Shown here: positions 35,596-44,831 of the stretch, piece after piece
How positions within the stretch are numbered: the first letter of the stretch is position 1
Layout of the letters: each line of letters opens with the position of its first letter
Assembly: GCA_965243175.1 (NCBI GenBank)
Contig: OZ251532.1
Span: 2,356,001 to 2,420,000, forward strand
DNA: 64,000 nt
From: VXYL01 sp965243175
Lineage (GTDB): Bacteria; Pseudomonadota; Gammaproteobacteria; Pseudomonadales; Azotimanducaceae
Reading direction: 5' to 3'
The notes under the pieces: generated by a model
What the model saw: the letters and a program-made list of their open reading frames with translations, nothing else
Told to the model about the DNA's origin: nothing
Databases searched by the model: none
Program-made: the position numbers and the translations under genes

Positions 35596-37437
35596 ATGGC
35601 CAAGGCACTGCCGGCGACGGTGGGCGACGCGGGCGAGCCGCAGCGCATCGACCACATCCGCAACTTCTCCATCATCGCCCACATCGACCACGGCAAGTCG
35701 ACGCTGTCCGACCGCCTCATCCAGCTTTGCGGCGGCTTGAGCGAGCGCGAGATGGCCGAGCAGGTGCTCGATTCCATGGACATCGAGCGCGAACGCGGCA
35801 TCACCATCAAGGCGCAGTGCGTGACGCTGGACTACCAGGCCGAAGACGGGCGCGCGCTGCGGCTGAACTTCATCGACACGCCAGGCCACGTGGACTTCAG
35901 CTACGAAGTGTCGCGTTCGCTGGCCGCGTGCGAGGGCGCCTTGCTGGTGGTGGACGCGGCGCAGGGCGTGGAAGCGCAGTCGGTCGCCAACTGCTACACG
36001 GCCATCGACCAGGGCCTCGAAGTGCTGCCGGTGCTGAACAAGATCGACCTGCCGCAAGCAGATGCCGAGCGCGTCGGCAGCGAGATCGAAGATCTCATCG
36101 GCATTCCCGCCGACGGCGTCCTGGCGGTGAGCGCGAAGACCGGCTTCGGCGTGCCGCGCCTGCTCGAAGACATCGTGGCCGGCATCCCCGCGCCGCACGG
36201 CAACCCGGACGCGCCGTTCAAGGCGCTGATCGTCGATTCGTGGTTCGACAACTACCTCGGCATCGTCTCCCTGGTGCGCGTCTTCGACGGGCGGCTCGCC
36301 GCTGGCGAGAAGATCGTCGCCAAATCCGTGGGGCGCGCGCACGTCGTGGACGAAGTGGGCGTGTTCACGCCTAAACGGCAGCGCTCGGCGGCGCTTTGCT
36401 GCGGCGAAGTCGGCTACGTGGTGGCCGGCATCAAGGACGTTCGCGGGGCGCCCGTCGGCGATACGCTCACCGTCGCTTCCAATGCGGACGTCGAGGCCGT
36501 GCCGGGCTTCCAGACCGTGAAGCCGCAGGTCTACGCTGGCATGTTCCCGGTCAACTCCGAGGACTTCGAGAACTTCCGCGACGCGCTGGCGAAGCTGGCG
36601 TTGAACGATGCCTCGCTGTTCTACGAACCGGAAACCTCCGATGCCCTCGGCTTCGGCTTCCGCTGCGGGTTCCTAGGGATGCTGCACATGGAGATCGTCC
36701 AGGAGCGGCTGGAACGGGAGTACGGCCTGGACCTCATCACCTCGGCGCCGACAGTGGTCTACGAAGTGGCTTTGCGCGACGGCGAAGTGCGCCGCATCGC
36801 CAATCCATCGCAGCTGCCGAACGGCGCGGCCATCGCCGAAATGCGCGAACCGATTGCCAGCGTCAACATCCTCACGCCGCAGGACTACGTGGGCAACGTC
36901 ATCGGCCTGTGCGTCGAGCGGCGCGGCGTGCAGAAGCGGATGCAGTTCAGCGCCGGGCAGGTGTCCATCGACTACGAGATTCCGCTCGCCGAAGTGGTGC
37001 TCGACTTCTTCGACCGCTTGAAATCCGCCAGCCGGGGATTCGCTTCGCTGGACTATTCCTTCGCCCGTTTCCAGGCCGCGCCGCTGACGCGCCTGGACGT
37101 GCTGGTGAACGGCGACCGCATGGACGCGCTGGCGGTGATCGTCCACCGCGAACAAGCCGCCAGCCGCGGTCGGCAACTCGTGAAGGCGATGAAGGAAGTG
37201 ATTCCAAGGCAGATGTTCGACGTCGCGCTGCAGGCGGCGGTGGGCGGCCAGGTCATCGCCCGCCAGACCGTGAAGGCGCTGCGCAAGAACGTCACCGCGA
37301 AATGCTACGGCGGCGACGTGACGCGCAAGAAGAAGCTGCTGGAAAAGCAGAAGGAAGGGAAGAAGCGCATGAAGCAGTTCGGGCGCGTCGAGATTCCCCA
37401 GGATGCGTTTCTCGCCGCGCTCAGAACGGAACGCTGA
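35596..37437 (+). CDS. lepA: Elongation factor 4 (LepA GTPase)
   Basis: A 613-aa translational GTPase acting on stalled or initiating ribosomes. G1 AHIDHGKST, switch region RGITIKAQ, G3 DTPGHVDF, G4 NKID. The LepA-specific C-terminus includes VTAKCYGGDVTRKKKLLEKQ and KRMKQFGRVEIPQDAFLAAL. ATG 35596 is the start that fits the family. Signal peptidase lepB, normally between lepA and rnc, is missing here; rnc follows with a one-base overlap. Confidence 0.96.
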   Translation: MAKALPATVGDAGEPQRIDHIRNFSIIAHIDHGKSTLSDRLIQLCGGLSEREMAEQVLDSMDIERERGITIKAQCVTLDYQAEDGRALRLNFIDTPGHVDFSYEVSRSLAACEGALLVVDAAQGVEAQSVANCYTAIDQGLEVLPVLNKIDLPQADAERVGSEIEDLIGIPADGVLAVSAKTGFGVPRLLEDIVAGIPAPHGNPDAPFKALIVDSWFDNYLGIVSLVRVFDGRLAAGEKIVAKSVGRAHVVDEVGVFTPKRQRSAALCCGEVGYVVAGIKDVRGAPVGDTLTVASNADVEAVPGFQTVKPQVYAGMFPVNSEDFENFRDALAKLALNDASLFYEPETSDALGFGFRCGFLGMLHMEIVQERLEREYGLDLITSAPTVVYEVALRDGEVRRIANPSQLPNGAAIAEMREPIASVNILTPQDYVGNVIGLCVERRGVQKRMQFSAGQVSIDYEIPLAEVVLDFFDRLKSASRGFASLDYSFARFQAAPLTRLDVLVNGDRMDALAVIVHREQAASRGRQLVKAMKEVIPRQMFDVALQAAVGGQVIARQTVKALRKNVTAKCYGGDVTRKKKLLEKQKEGKKRMKQFGRVEIPQDAFLAALRTER

Positions 37438-38159
37438 TGGCGGACGCAAAGGGGCCCGCGTCGCCCGCGCTTCTCGAAGAACGCCTGGGCTACCGCTTCG
37501 CCGATCCCGAGCTGCTGCGCCGGGCGCTCACCCACAAGAGCGCCGGGGCGGACAACTTCGAGCGCCTCGAGTTTCTAGGCGATGCCGCGCTCGGCTTCGT
37601 GGTCGCGCAGACGTTGTTCGAGGCCGAAGTCGACGCCAGCGAAAAGCCGCTCTCGCTGATGCGCTCGAATCTCGTCGATGCGCCGACGTTGGCGGCGGTG
37701 GCCCGGGAGCTCGACCTCGGGCGTTTTCTGATTCTCGGCAAGAGCGAACGCAAGGCTGGCGGCGCAACCCGCGTGTCGATGCTCTCAGATGCGTTCGAGG
37801 CGGTACTCGGCGCGGTCGTTTGCGATGGCGGCATCGACGCCGCGGCGAAGGTCGTCCGCAACTGCCTGGCGAGCCGACTCGCCACGCCGCGGAACATCGC
37901 CTCGCAGGATCCGAAGACGCGCCTGCAGGAACATCTGCAAGCGCGTCGTCTGGCGCTGCCTGAATACCGCGTCGAACGCAGCGGCGCCGATCACGCGCCG
38001 CGCTTCCTCGCCACCTGCCGCGTGGAAGCGCTCTCGCTCTGCTCGCGCGGCAGCGGCGGCAGTCGGCGCGAAGCGGAGAAGGCGGCGGCTTCCGCCCTGC
38101 TGCGCCGCTTGGACGCGGCGACGGAAGAGCCATCGTCGCCCGGGCAGGCCGGCGAATGA
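37437..38159 (+). CDS. rnc: Ribonuclease III
   Basis: A 240-aa double-stranded-RNA endonuclease for rRNA and mRNA processing. The RNase III signature NFERLEFLGDAALGFVVA (about residues 40-57) and the second acidic site SDAFEAVLGAVVCDGG are present. A C-terminal dsRNA-binding domain runs from DPKTRLQEHLQARRLALPEY to GGSRREAEKAAASALLRRL. Overlaps lepA (TGATG) and era (ATGA). Confidence 0.95.
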   Translation: MADAKGPASPALLEERLGYRFADPELLRRALTHKSAGADNFERLEFLGDAALGFVVAQTLFEAEVDASEKPLSLMRSNLVDAPTLAAVARELDLGRFLILGKSERKAGGATRVSMLSDAFEAVLGAVVCDGGIDAAAKVVRNCLASRLATPRNIASQDPKTRLQEHLQARRLALPEYRVERSGADHAPRFLATCRVEALSLCSRGSGGSRREAEKAAASALLRRLDAATEEPSSPGQAGE

Positions 38160-39061
38160 GCGAGACGAACCCGCAACGCTGCGGCTACGTTGCCTTGGCC
38201 GGCCGTCCCAACGTCGGCAAGTCGACGCTGATGAACCATCTGCTCGGCCGCAAGCTCGGCATCACCTCGCGCAAGCCGCAGACGACGCGCCAAGCGATGC
38301 TCGGCATCCTCAATCGCAACGAAGCGCAGATCGTCTTCGTGGATACCCCCGGCATCCACAAGTCGCGTGGCCGGGTGCTGAACCGCTACATGGCCGGGCA
38401 GACCGCCAGCGCTCTGGCCGGCGTCGATCTCGCGCTCATGCTGGTGGAGGCGCAAGGCTGGAAGGAGGGCGACGAGATCGTCCTGCGCCGCATCGCCGAA
38501 GCTGCCGCGCCCTGCATCTGCGTGGTCAACAAGATGGACCGCCTGGCGCGCAAGGAACGCCTGCTGCCGCTCTTCGACGAACTGCGCCAGAAGCACGATT
38601 TCGAGGAGATCATGCCGGTCTCGGCGCTGCGCAACGTCGGCCTCGACCAGCTGGCGGACGCGGTGGCCGAGCGCCTGCCGGAAGGCCCGCATCTGTTCGC
38701 CGAAGATCAGGTCACCGACCGCCCGCTCGCCTTCCTGCTGGCGGAGACCATCCGCGAAAAAGCCGTGCGCCGACTCGGCGCGGAACTGCCCCACCGCACC
38801 GCGGTGGAGGTGGAGCGCATCGCCCGCGAAGGGGCTACTACGGAAATCCATGCAGTAATATACGTGGAGCGCGAAACGCAGAAGCGCATCGCCATCGGCA
38901 AGGGGGGCGCAATGCTCAAATCCATCCGCGAGGACGCGAGCCGGGACATCGAAGCGTTACTCGAACCCCCAGCGGGCCCGGTCGCGCTGCACCTATGGGT
39001 GAAGGTGGCGCCGCGTTGGAGCGACAGCGCCCAGGCCATGCAGCGGCTCGGCTACCGCTAA
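38156..39061 (+). CDS. era: GTPase Era
   Basis: A 301-aa GTPase for 30S ribosome assembly. G1 GRPNVGKST, switch KPQTTRQ, G3 DTPGIH, G4 NKMD, and a C-terminal KH domain with IHAVIYVERETQKRIAIGKG. Follows rnc with a 4-base overlap; recO follows after 6 bases. Confidence 0.96.
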   Translation: MSETNPQRCGYVALAGRPNVGKSTLMNHLLGRKLGITSRKPQTTRQAMLGILNRNEAQIVFVDTPGIHKSRGRVLNRYMAGQTASALAGVDLALMLVEAQGWKEGDEIVLRRIAEAAAPCICVVNKMDRLARKERLLPLFDELRQKHDFEEIMPVSALRNVGLDQLADAVAERLPEGPHLFAEDQVTDRPLAFLLAETIREKAVRRLGAELPHRTAVEVERIAREGATTEIHAVIYVERETQKRIAIGKGGAMLKSIREDASRDIEALLEPPAGPVALHLWVKVAPRWSDSAQAMQRLGYR

Positions 39062-39067
39062 GGCGCC

Positions 39068-39817
39068 ATGCCCCGTCCCGCCGAACGCCAACCGGCGCAC
39101 GTGCTGCACCGACGCCCGTTTCGGGAAACCAGCGCGATCGTCGAACTGCTCACGCAGGATTTCGGTCGCGTCGGCGCCGTCGTTCGCGGCGCCAGGGGCG
39201 GCGGGCGAGCGGCGCGCCATCTCGAACCCTTCTCCGAAGTCGTCGTCACATGGCGCGGGCGCGGCCAACTCGTCACGGTGCTGCGCTGGGAAGCGGTGGC
39301 GACGCCGCGGCTTTCCGGGGACTGCCTGTTCGCCGGCCTCTACATCAACGAACTGCTGGTCAAGATGCTCGGCGAGGACGAACCGGTGGCGGCGCTTTTC
39401 GCGCACTACCGGGAAGCGATCTCCGCGCTGCTGGCGAGCGACGACGCAGCGCCCATCCTGCGCACCTTCGAACGGCGGCTGCTCGACGAACTCGGCTACG
39501 GCCTGGCGTTCGACGTCGATGTGCGCAGCGGCCGCCCCATTGATCGCGGCAGCCGCTACGACATCGTGGTCGGCGAGGGCTTCCGCGAGAGCGCGGTCGA
39601 TTGGGCGGAGGTTCGGGATCGGCGCCCCAACGCGAATGGATCGCTGGTTCTGACCGGCAGCGAAATCGCCGCCATCGACATCGGCGACTACCGCTCGAAC
39701 ATCGTCCGCCGCGCCGCCAAGCACGTCTTCAGACGCGCCTTGGAACTGCGCCTCGGCGGTCGCCGACTGGCGACGCGCAGCCTGCTCGGCGCCCGTCCCG
39801 CGGGCGTGCCGACATGA
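39068..39817 (+). CDS. recO: DNA repair protein RecO
   Basis: A 249-aa recombination mediator that loads RecA with RecR. The OB-fold N-terminus HVLHRRPFRETSAIVELLTQ is followed by VGAVVRGARGGGR, the helical LFAGLYINELLVKML, and the C-terminal SNIVRRAAKHVFRRALELRL. No zinc Cys cluster is seen. Overlaps the relA start (ATGA). Confidence 0.94.
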   Translation: MPRPAERQPAHVLHRRPFRETSAIVELLTQDFGRVGAVVRGARGGGRAARHLEPFSEVVVTWRGRGQLVTVLRWEAVATPRLSGDCLFAGLYINELLVKMLGEDEPVAALFAHYREAISALLASDDAAPILRTFERRLLDELGYGLAFDVDVRSGRPIDRGSRYDIVVGEGFRESAVDWAEVRDRRPNANGSLVLTGSEIAAIDIGDYRSNIVRRAAKHVFRRALELRLGGRRLATRSLLGARPAGVPT

Positions 39818-41835
39818 GCCGACTCGCAGCCGAAATGCCGCGCTTGGCGAACGGCGAGCCGGACGTCGACCTCTGGCTGGACGACGCCTGCGGGGTTGCT
39901 TCGGACAGCCGCGACATGGCGCGAACCGTGCTTGATCTCGTTGCCGCGGACGAGTCGCGCCGGCTCGGCCTCGCGCTGCTGGAACTGCTCTGGCAGTTGA
40001 AGATGGACGTCGTGACGGTGATGGCCGGCATGTCGCTGTTCGCGGTGCAGCGCGGCGACATCCGAGTCGGTTCGCTGCCGTCGGAAGTCGCGGAACTGGT
40101 CGGCGCGGTGCTGCGCCTCGATGCCGTGGACGTGCTCGCCTTCGATGATTCCGCGGTGCTCTCAGCGCAGTCGAGAAGCCAGGCCGAGAACGTGCGGCAT
40201 CTGCTGATCGCGTTGATCGACGATCCGCGGGTGGCGGTCGCGAAGTTGGCGGAACGAGTCGTCGCCTTGCGCGACGCCGGCCAACGCGGCAAGGCGTTCG
40301 ACCGCGCGGCGCGGCACGTCATGGCGCGCGAAGCGGTCGAGTTCTTCGCGCCGCTGGCCGGGCGGCTCGGCATCTGGCAGCTCAAGTGGTCGCTCGAAGA
40401 TCTCGCCTTCAGCCACCTGTATCCGAAACAGTACAAGGAAGTGGTGGCGAATCTGGACAGCCGCCGCGAGGCCCGCGAAAGGCAAGTGGAAGCGATTCGC
40501 CAGGATTTGGAGTTCCGCCTGTCGAACGCGGGTATCGAAGGCGAAGTGCAGGGCCGCGCCAAGCACCTCTACAGCATTTGGCGGAAGATGAGCCACAAGG
40601 CCATCGCCTTTTCCGAAGTGCGCGACGTGCAGGCGGTGCGTGTGCTGGTGGCGAACGTCAACGATTGCTACCGGGTGCTCGGCGTGGTGCATACCTCGTG
40701 GCCGAGCATCCCCGGCGAGTTCGACGACTACATCGCCAATCCCAAGGAAAACGGCTACCGCTCCATCCACACCACCGTCTTCGGCCCCGCCGGCAAGGAA
40801 CTCGAAGTGCAGATCAGAACATGGGAAATGCACGAGGAAGCGGAACTCGGCGTTTGTGCGCACTGGGTCTACAAGGACGATTCCAACGGCGCGGCGCAGG
40901 ACGAATCCATGGGATCGCAGAAGATGGATTGGCTGCGCAGCGTTCTCGAATGGTACGAGCAGCGCTTCGATAGGCGGGACGCGAACGTCCGCCTGGGGCC
41001 GACCGCCGGCAACGTCTTCGCGAGCGAACCGCGCATCTACGTCACGACGCCGCAGGGCCATGTGCTGGACATGGCGACTACCGCGACGCCGGTGGATTTC
41101 GCGTATCGCGTCCATACGGAAATCGGCCATCGCTGTCGCGGTGCGCGCGTCAACGGGCGCCCGGTGCCGCTCAACCGGCGTCTCGCCACCGGCGAATGTG
41201 TGGAAATCGAAACCGCGGCCGAGGCGGCGCCGCCCCGCGAGTGGCTGAATCCGGCGCTCGGCTACGTCAACACCCCGCGAGCGCGGGCGAAGGTGCAATC
41301 CTGGTTCCGCGATCAGTTGGCGGAATCCAATGTTCGCGCCGGACGGGCGCTGCTGGAAGAGTCCTTGGCGCGGCTGGACTTTCCGAACGACGATTCCTCT
41401 CCGCTCCGCTTCCAAGCGCTGGCGGAACGCGCCGGCTACGCCACCGAAGAGGAAATGCTGCTGGCGATCGGAGTCGGCGACGCCCTGGTCATCGATCTCG
41501 TTCGCTTGCTGGCGGAGAACGGCGGCGACGATCCGCCGCTCGAACCGGAAGCCGGCACCGGCGTTTTCGTGGGTTTGGTCGTACACGGCAGGGATCGCGA
41601 CGGACTGCTCCGCGACGTGATGTCTTCGGTCGCTGCGGCGTCGATTCCCGTGGTCGCCGCCAACGCCCGCGCCGACGTTCCCGGCGAAAGCGCGACGATC
41701 ACGCTGGAGTTGCACATGGCGGACGGCCCGGATTCCGATTCCTTCGCGCGCGTTCTGGAAGACATCGGCCGTGTGGAAGGCGTTATCGACGTGTCCTGGT
41801 CGCAGGCCGAGAGTCTTCCTCCGGAGGTGGTATGA
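39814..41835 (+). CDS. relA: GTP pyrophosphokinase RelA (synthetase type)
   Basis: A 673-aa stringent-response enzyme that makes (p)ppGpp on the ribosome. The N-terminal HD region lacks the hydrolase HD pair. The synthetase domain has GRAKHLYSIWRKMSHKAIAF, the EFDDY motif (EXDD, the mark of synthetase-only RelA rather than bifunctional RXKD enzymes), and NPKENGYRSIHTTVFGP. TGS (IYVTTPQGHVLDM) and a C-terminal ACT domain follow. ATG 39814 overlaps the recO stop; its stop overlaps adk. Placement directly after recO is unusual. Confidence 0.94.
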   Translation: MSRLAAEMPRLANGEPDVDLWLDDACGVASDSRDMARTVLDLVAADESRRLGLALLELLWQLKMDVVTVMAGMSLFAVQRGDIRVGSLPSEVAELVGAVLRLDAVDVLAFDDSAVLSAQSRSQAENVRHLLIALIDDPRVAVAKLAERVVALRDAGQRGKAFDRAARHVMAREAVEFFAPLAGRLGIWQLKWSLEDLAFSHLYPKQYKEVVANLDSRREARERQVEAIRQDLEFRLSNAGIEGEVQGRAKHLYSIWRKMSHKAIAFSEVRDVQAVRVLVANVNDCYRVLGVVHTSWPSIPGEFDDYIANPKENGYRSIHTTVFGPAGKELEVQIRTWEMHEEAELGVCAHWVYKDDSNGAAQDESMGSQKMDWLRSVLEWYEQRFDRRDANVRLGPTAGNVFASEPRIYVTTPQGHVLDMATTATPVDFAYRVHTEIGHRCRGARVNGRPVPLNRRLATGECVEIETAAEAAPPREWLNPALGYVNTPRARAKVQSWFRDQLAESNVRAGRALLEESLARLDFPNDDSSPLRFQALAERAGYATEEEMLLAIGVGDALVIDLVRLLAENGGDDPPLEPEAGTGVFVGLVVHGRDRDGLLRDVMSSVAAASIPVVAANARADVPGESATITLELHMADGPDSDSFARVLEDIGRVEGVIDVSWSQAESLPPEVV

Positions 41836-42500
41836 AGTTGATTCTTCTGGGGCCGCCGGGCGCCGGCAAAGGCACCCAGGCGGCGTTCGTTTGCAGCCGC
41901 TACGACATTCCGCAGATTTCCACCGGCGACATGCTGCGCGCCATCATCGCTGGCGAAGCGCCGACCAGTCCGTTGGCAACGCGAGTGCGCGAGACCATTT
42001 CCGTCGGCAAGCTGGTGGACGACGATACCGTCGTCCACCTCGTCAAGCAGCGCGTCCGCGAGCCGGACTGCGCCAACGGCTACTTGTTCGACGGTTTTCC
42101 GCGCACCATTCCGCAAGCCCAGGCGATGCGCGAGGCGGGTCTCGACGTCGATTGCGTGGTGGAAGTTCGCGTCGACGACGAGTTGGTCGTGCAGCGCATT
42201 TCCGGTCGTCGCGTCCACGAAGCGAGCGGCCGCACCTACCATGTGGAGTTCGACCCGCCGAAGCGCCCCGGCATCGACGACTGCACCGGCGAACCATTGA
42301 CGCAACGCACCGACGACGAAGAAGCCACGGTGCGCGAACGACTCGCCATCTACCACCGCGAAACCCGTCCCTTGGTGCGCTTCTATCGGCAGCTCTCGAC
42401 CGAAACGCGGCTGCGCTACGCGGAGGTGAACGGCAACGCCGACATGGAAAGCGTGCGCCGCGACATCGAGCAATTTCTGGCAAGCGTCGCCGGCCGCTGA
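41832..42500 (+). CDS. adk: Adenylate kinase
   Basis: A 222-aa enzyme interconverting ATP+AMP and 2 ADP. P-loop GPPGAGKGTQ (8-17), AMP site ISTGDMLRA, and FDGFPRT. The long LID region (SGRRVHEASGRTYHVEFDPP) lacks zinc cysteines, as in most gammaproteobacteria. ATGA overlap with relA. Confidence 0.96.
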   Translation: MKLILLGPPGAGKGTQAAFVCSRYDIPQISTGDMLRAIIAGEAPTSPLATRVRETISVGKLVDDDTVVHLVKQRVREPDCANGYLFDGFPRTIPQAQAMREAGLDVDCVVEVRVDDELVVQRISGRRVHEASGRTYHVEFDPPKRPGIDDCTGEPLTQRTDDEEATVRERLAIYHRETRPLVRFYRQLSTETRLRYAEVNGNADMESVRRDIEQFLASVAGR

Positions 42501-42578
42501 AAAGCGTTTCACCAGTCGATGTCGATCGGCTGCAAAGAGGCAAGCTCGCCACTTGTAGAGAAAGCATGAAAAAAGGTG

Positions 42579-42606
42579 TGGACATCCACGTTCAAGGCGT
42601 TACTAT
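42579..42606 (+). promoter_or_regulatory. Predicted promoter of the AT-hook protein gene
   Basis: TGGACA (-35 like) at 42579-42584, a 16-base spacer and TACTAT (-10 like) at 42601-42606. It lies in an AT-richer 140-base gap between adk and the next gene, 39 bases before its GTG start. Confidence 0.45.
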
Positions 42607-42644
42607 CCGCCGCTGACACTTGATCTTGAGCGAGGGGAACCCAA

Positions 42645-43337
42645 GTGCCGAGACGGAAGAAATCCACCACGACCGAGGCCGCGCCCAAGAAGCGCCGTGG
42701 GCGTCCGCCCAAGTCGGCGACGGCTGCCCCAGCGCCGGCAGCAGCGCAAGCCGCGCCGGATGTAGACGGTCGCCGCATTCCGCAGTCGCCGCAGACCGTG
42801 CGCGCCGAGGGCGCCGCGGAACGGGCGATGAACAACTTGAAGGCGGAACGCGCCGCGCTGACGGACGCGCGGAGGGCCGCCGAAGGCGCCCGCGAGAAGG
42901 CGAAAGCGAGCGGCCGCAAAGGCGACAACACCGCCGCCAAGAAGGCGCGCGCGAAGGTCGAGCGGCTCATCAACCGCGTCGAGAAGGCGCGCGCCGACGA
43001 CAAGCAAGCCAAAGTCCGCGTTGCCGAACTCAAGGCCAGCGACCGGTTGAAGGCGCGGCATGCGCACATCGACTACCGCCTGAAAATGGCGGAAGATGCC
43101 GCCAAGGAGCGCGTCGAAGCCAAGCTCGGGCAGGCCGTCGAAAAGTTCGCGGCTGCCGAGCGCGCCAAACTGGAGCGGGTGGAAGGCAGGAAGGTCAAGG
43201 CGTTCCAAGCGAAAATGGTCGTGCATCGGGAGAAGTTCCAGCGCGAACACGACACCACGGTGCGAGAGGCGCAAGGGTTGCTGGAGCCGAAGCCGAGGAA
43301 GAAGCGCAGGCGCCGCCAAACCCCCGCCACGGCTTAG
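42645..43337 (+). CDS. Basic AT-hook/coiled-coil DNA-binding protein
   Basis: A 230-aa highly basic protein from GTG 42645 (RRKKSTTTEAAPKK). An AT-hook core RRGRPPK lies at about residues 17-23, followed by a Pro/Ala linker. A long Lys/Arg/Ala/Glu-rich coiled coil (~60-215) has repeated AAK/AKV/RAK units, and the tail is KPRKKRRRR. It resembles histone H1-like or AlgP-like nucleoid proteins in composition, not by domain. It has its own promoter and a strong terminator, so it is likely an independent, well-expressed gene. Confidence 0.75.
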   Translation: MPRRKKSTTTEAAPKKRRGRPPKSATAAPAPAAAQAAPDVDGRRIPQSPQTVRAEGAAERAMNNLKAERAALTDARRAAEGAREKAKASGRKGDNTAAKKARAKVERLINRVEKARADDKQAKVRVAELKASDRLKARHAHIDYRLKMAEDAAKERVEAKLGQAVEKFAAAERAKLERVEGRKVKAFQAKMVVHREKFQREHDTTVREAQGLLEPKPRKKRRRRQTPATA

Positions 43338-43350
43338 TTCGCTTCGATTC

Positions 43351-43383
43351 AGGCTGCGCCTCGTTGACGACGAGGCGCAGCCT
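43351..43383 (+). terminator. Strong hairpin terminator between convergent genes
   Basis: A perfect 14-base stem, AGGCTGCGCCTCGT (43351-43364) with ACGAGGCGCAGCCT (43370-43383), and a 5-base loop, followed by TGCTATTTCCTT. It lies 13 bases after the AT-hook gene and can serve the convergent moeA as well. Confidence 0.85.
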
Positions 43384-43495
43384 TGCTATTTCCTTACGCT
43401 GCTTGCGTAACGCGGCAGCAATCCCATTCTCCGCGTTCCGAAACTCTCCACCTTTCCGCGCAAAACTTGCCCGCGCAAACTTGCGGCTGACTGGG

Positions 43496-44782
43496 CTATC
43501 CGGGCTCGCGCATCGGGTGCGCCGCTTCGCTGGGCAGTGGAACGACGCGCACCGCATCCCCCGGCCGCAAGTCGCCGACGTCATGCTCGATGACCACTAG
43601 GCAGTTCGCATTGGCGAAGGTCGCAAGGCGGTTCGAGCCTTGGTCGCCGGTGATGCGAACGACCAACGCGCCATCGAGTTCGCGCATCGTTCCGCGCATG
43701 TATTCGCGGCGCCCTTTCGAGTGGCGCACCGGATCGCCGAGCACCGCGGGCAACGTCAACGGCCGCGTCGCCTTCGCGCCGGAGAGCAAGTCGATTGCCG
43801 GCGAGACGAAAAGCAGATAGGTAATGATTGTCGAGACCGGATTGCCGGGCAGTCCGAAGAACAGCGCATCGCCGATGCGCCCGACCGCCAACGGCTTGCC
43901 GGGCTTCAACGCCACGCGCCAGAAGTCGATACTGCCGATTTCCTCCACCGCGGTCTTGACGAAATCCGCATCGCCGACCGAAACCCCGCCGCTGACGACA
44001 ACCACATCGGCACGACGGGCGCCTTCGCGCAACGCATCGCGGATCTTCTCCTGATCGTCCGGCACGCAACCGAGGTCCTCCACGATGGCAGCCCGCTGTC
44101 GCAGCAGACAGGAAAGGGCGAAGCGGTTGGAATCGAATATCTGGCCCGGCTTCATGGCAGGCGGTGCCTCGCCAGCGAGCTCTTCCGCGGCCAACGGATC
44201 TCTCAACTCGTCGCCGGTGGAGACCAGCGCGACGCGGATTCGGCGCCGGACGCGAAGCGCGGGAATTCCACACGCCGCCATCCACGCCAGGTCGTAGACG
44301 CCGAGCTTCTGCCCGGCTTTGCGCAACACTGCCCCCGCCTTCACGTCGTGGCCCTGCTCGCGCACATGCTGGCGTGGTCGAATCGGTTCAGTGGTTTCGA
44401 CCCATTCGCCCTCTTGCCGGGCGTCTTCCTGCAGCAACACGGCATCGGCGCCGGTCGGCATCACCGCGCCGGTGAAGATGCGCACGGCTTCTCCTTCGCC
44501 GACTTTGGCATCGGTCGGCCGTCCGGCTGCGCTGCGGCCAACCACGCGCAGGCGCTTCAACCCATCGTCGCCAAGACCGGCGGCGTTCAGCGCATAGCCG
44601 TCCATCGCCGAAGCGTCGAACGGCGGCAAGTCGATTGGCGCGACGACGTCTTCGGCGAGTACGCGGCCGACGGCATCGGCAAGCCGCGCGTCTTCGCACT
44701 CGGTGACCGGCCGCACCGACGCGGCCAACTTCTCAATCGCCAGATCGACATCCAGCAGTTCGTTTCGCAAACGACTCGTCAA
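43496..44782 (-). CDS. moeA: Molybdopterin molybdenumtransferase MoeA
   Basis: A 428-aa enzyme inserting molybdate into adenylylated molybdopterin. Seen: FDASAMDGYALN, RIFTGAVMPTGADAVLLQED, ALVSTGDEL, VVSGGVSVGDADFVKTAVEE, FFGLPGNPVS, and the C-terminal domain IV GDQGSNRLATFANANCLVV. It is transcribed divergently from tsaB across a 49-base gap. Molybdoenzymes are not in this window. Confidence 0.95.
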   Translation of the reverse strand: MTSRLRNELLDVDLAIEKLAASVRPVTECEDARLADAVGRVLAEDVVAPIDLPPFDASAMDGYALNAAGLGDDGLKRLRVVGRSAAGRPTDAKVGEGEAVRIFTGAVMPTGADAVLLQEDARQEGEWVETTEPIRPRQHVREQGHDVKAGAVLRKAGQKLGVYDLAWMAACGIPALRVRRRIRVALVSTGDELRDPLAAEELAGEAPPAMKPGQIFDSNRFALSCLLRQRAAIVEDLGCVPDDQEKIRDALREGARRADVVVVSGGVSVGDADFVKTAVEEIGSIDFWRVALKPGKPLAVGRIGDALFFGLPGNPVSTIITYLLFVSPAIDLLSGAKATRPLTLPAVLGDPVRHSKGRREYMRGTMRELDGALVVRITGDQGSNRLATFANANCLVVIEHDVGDLRPGDAVRVVPLPSEAAHPMREPG

Positions 44783-44831
44783 GCCCTAACCCCTTGGGAA
44801 CCTCGAACACGCGACGTAGTAGCATGGCGGC

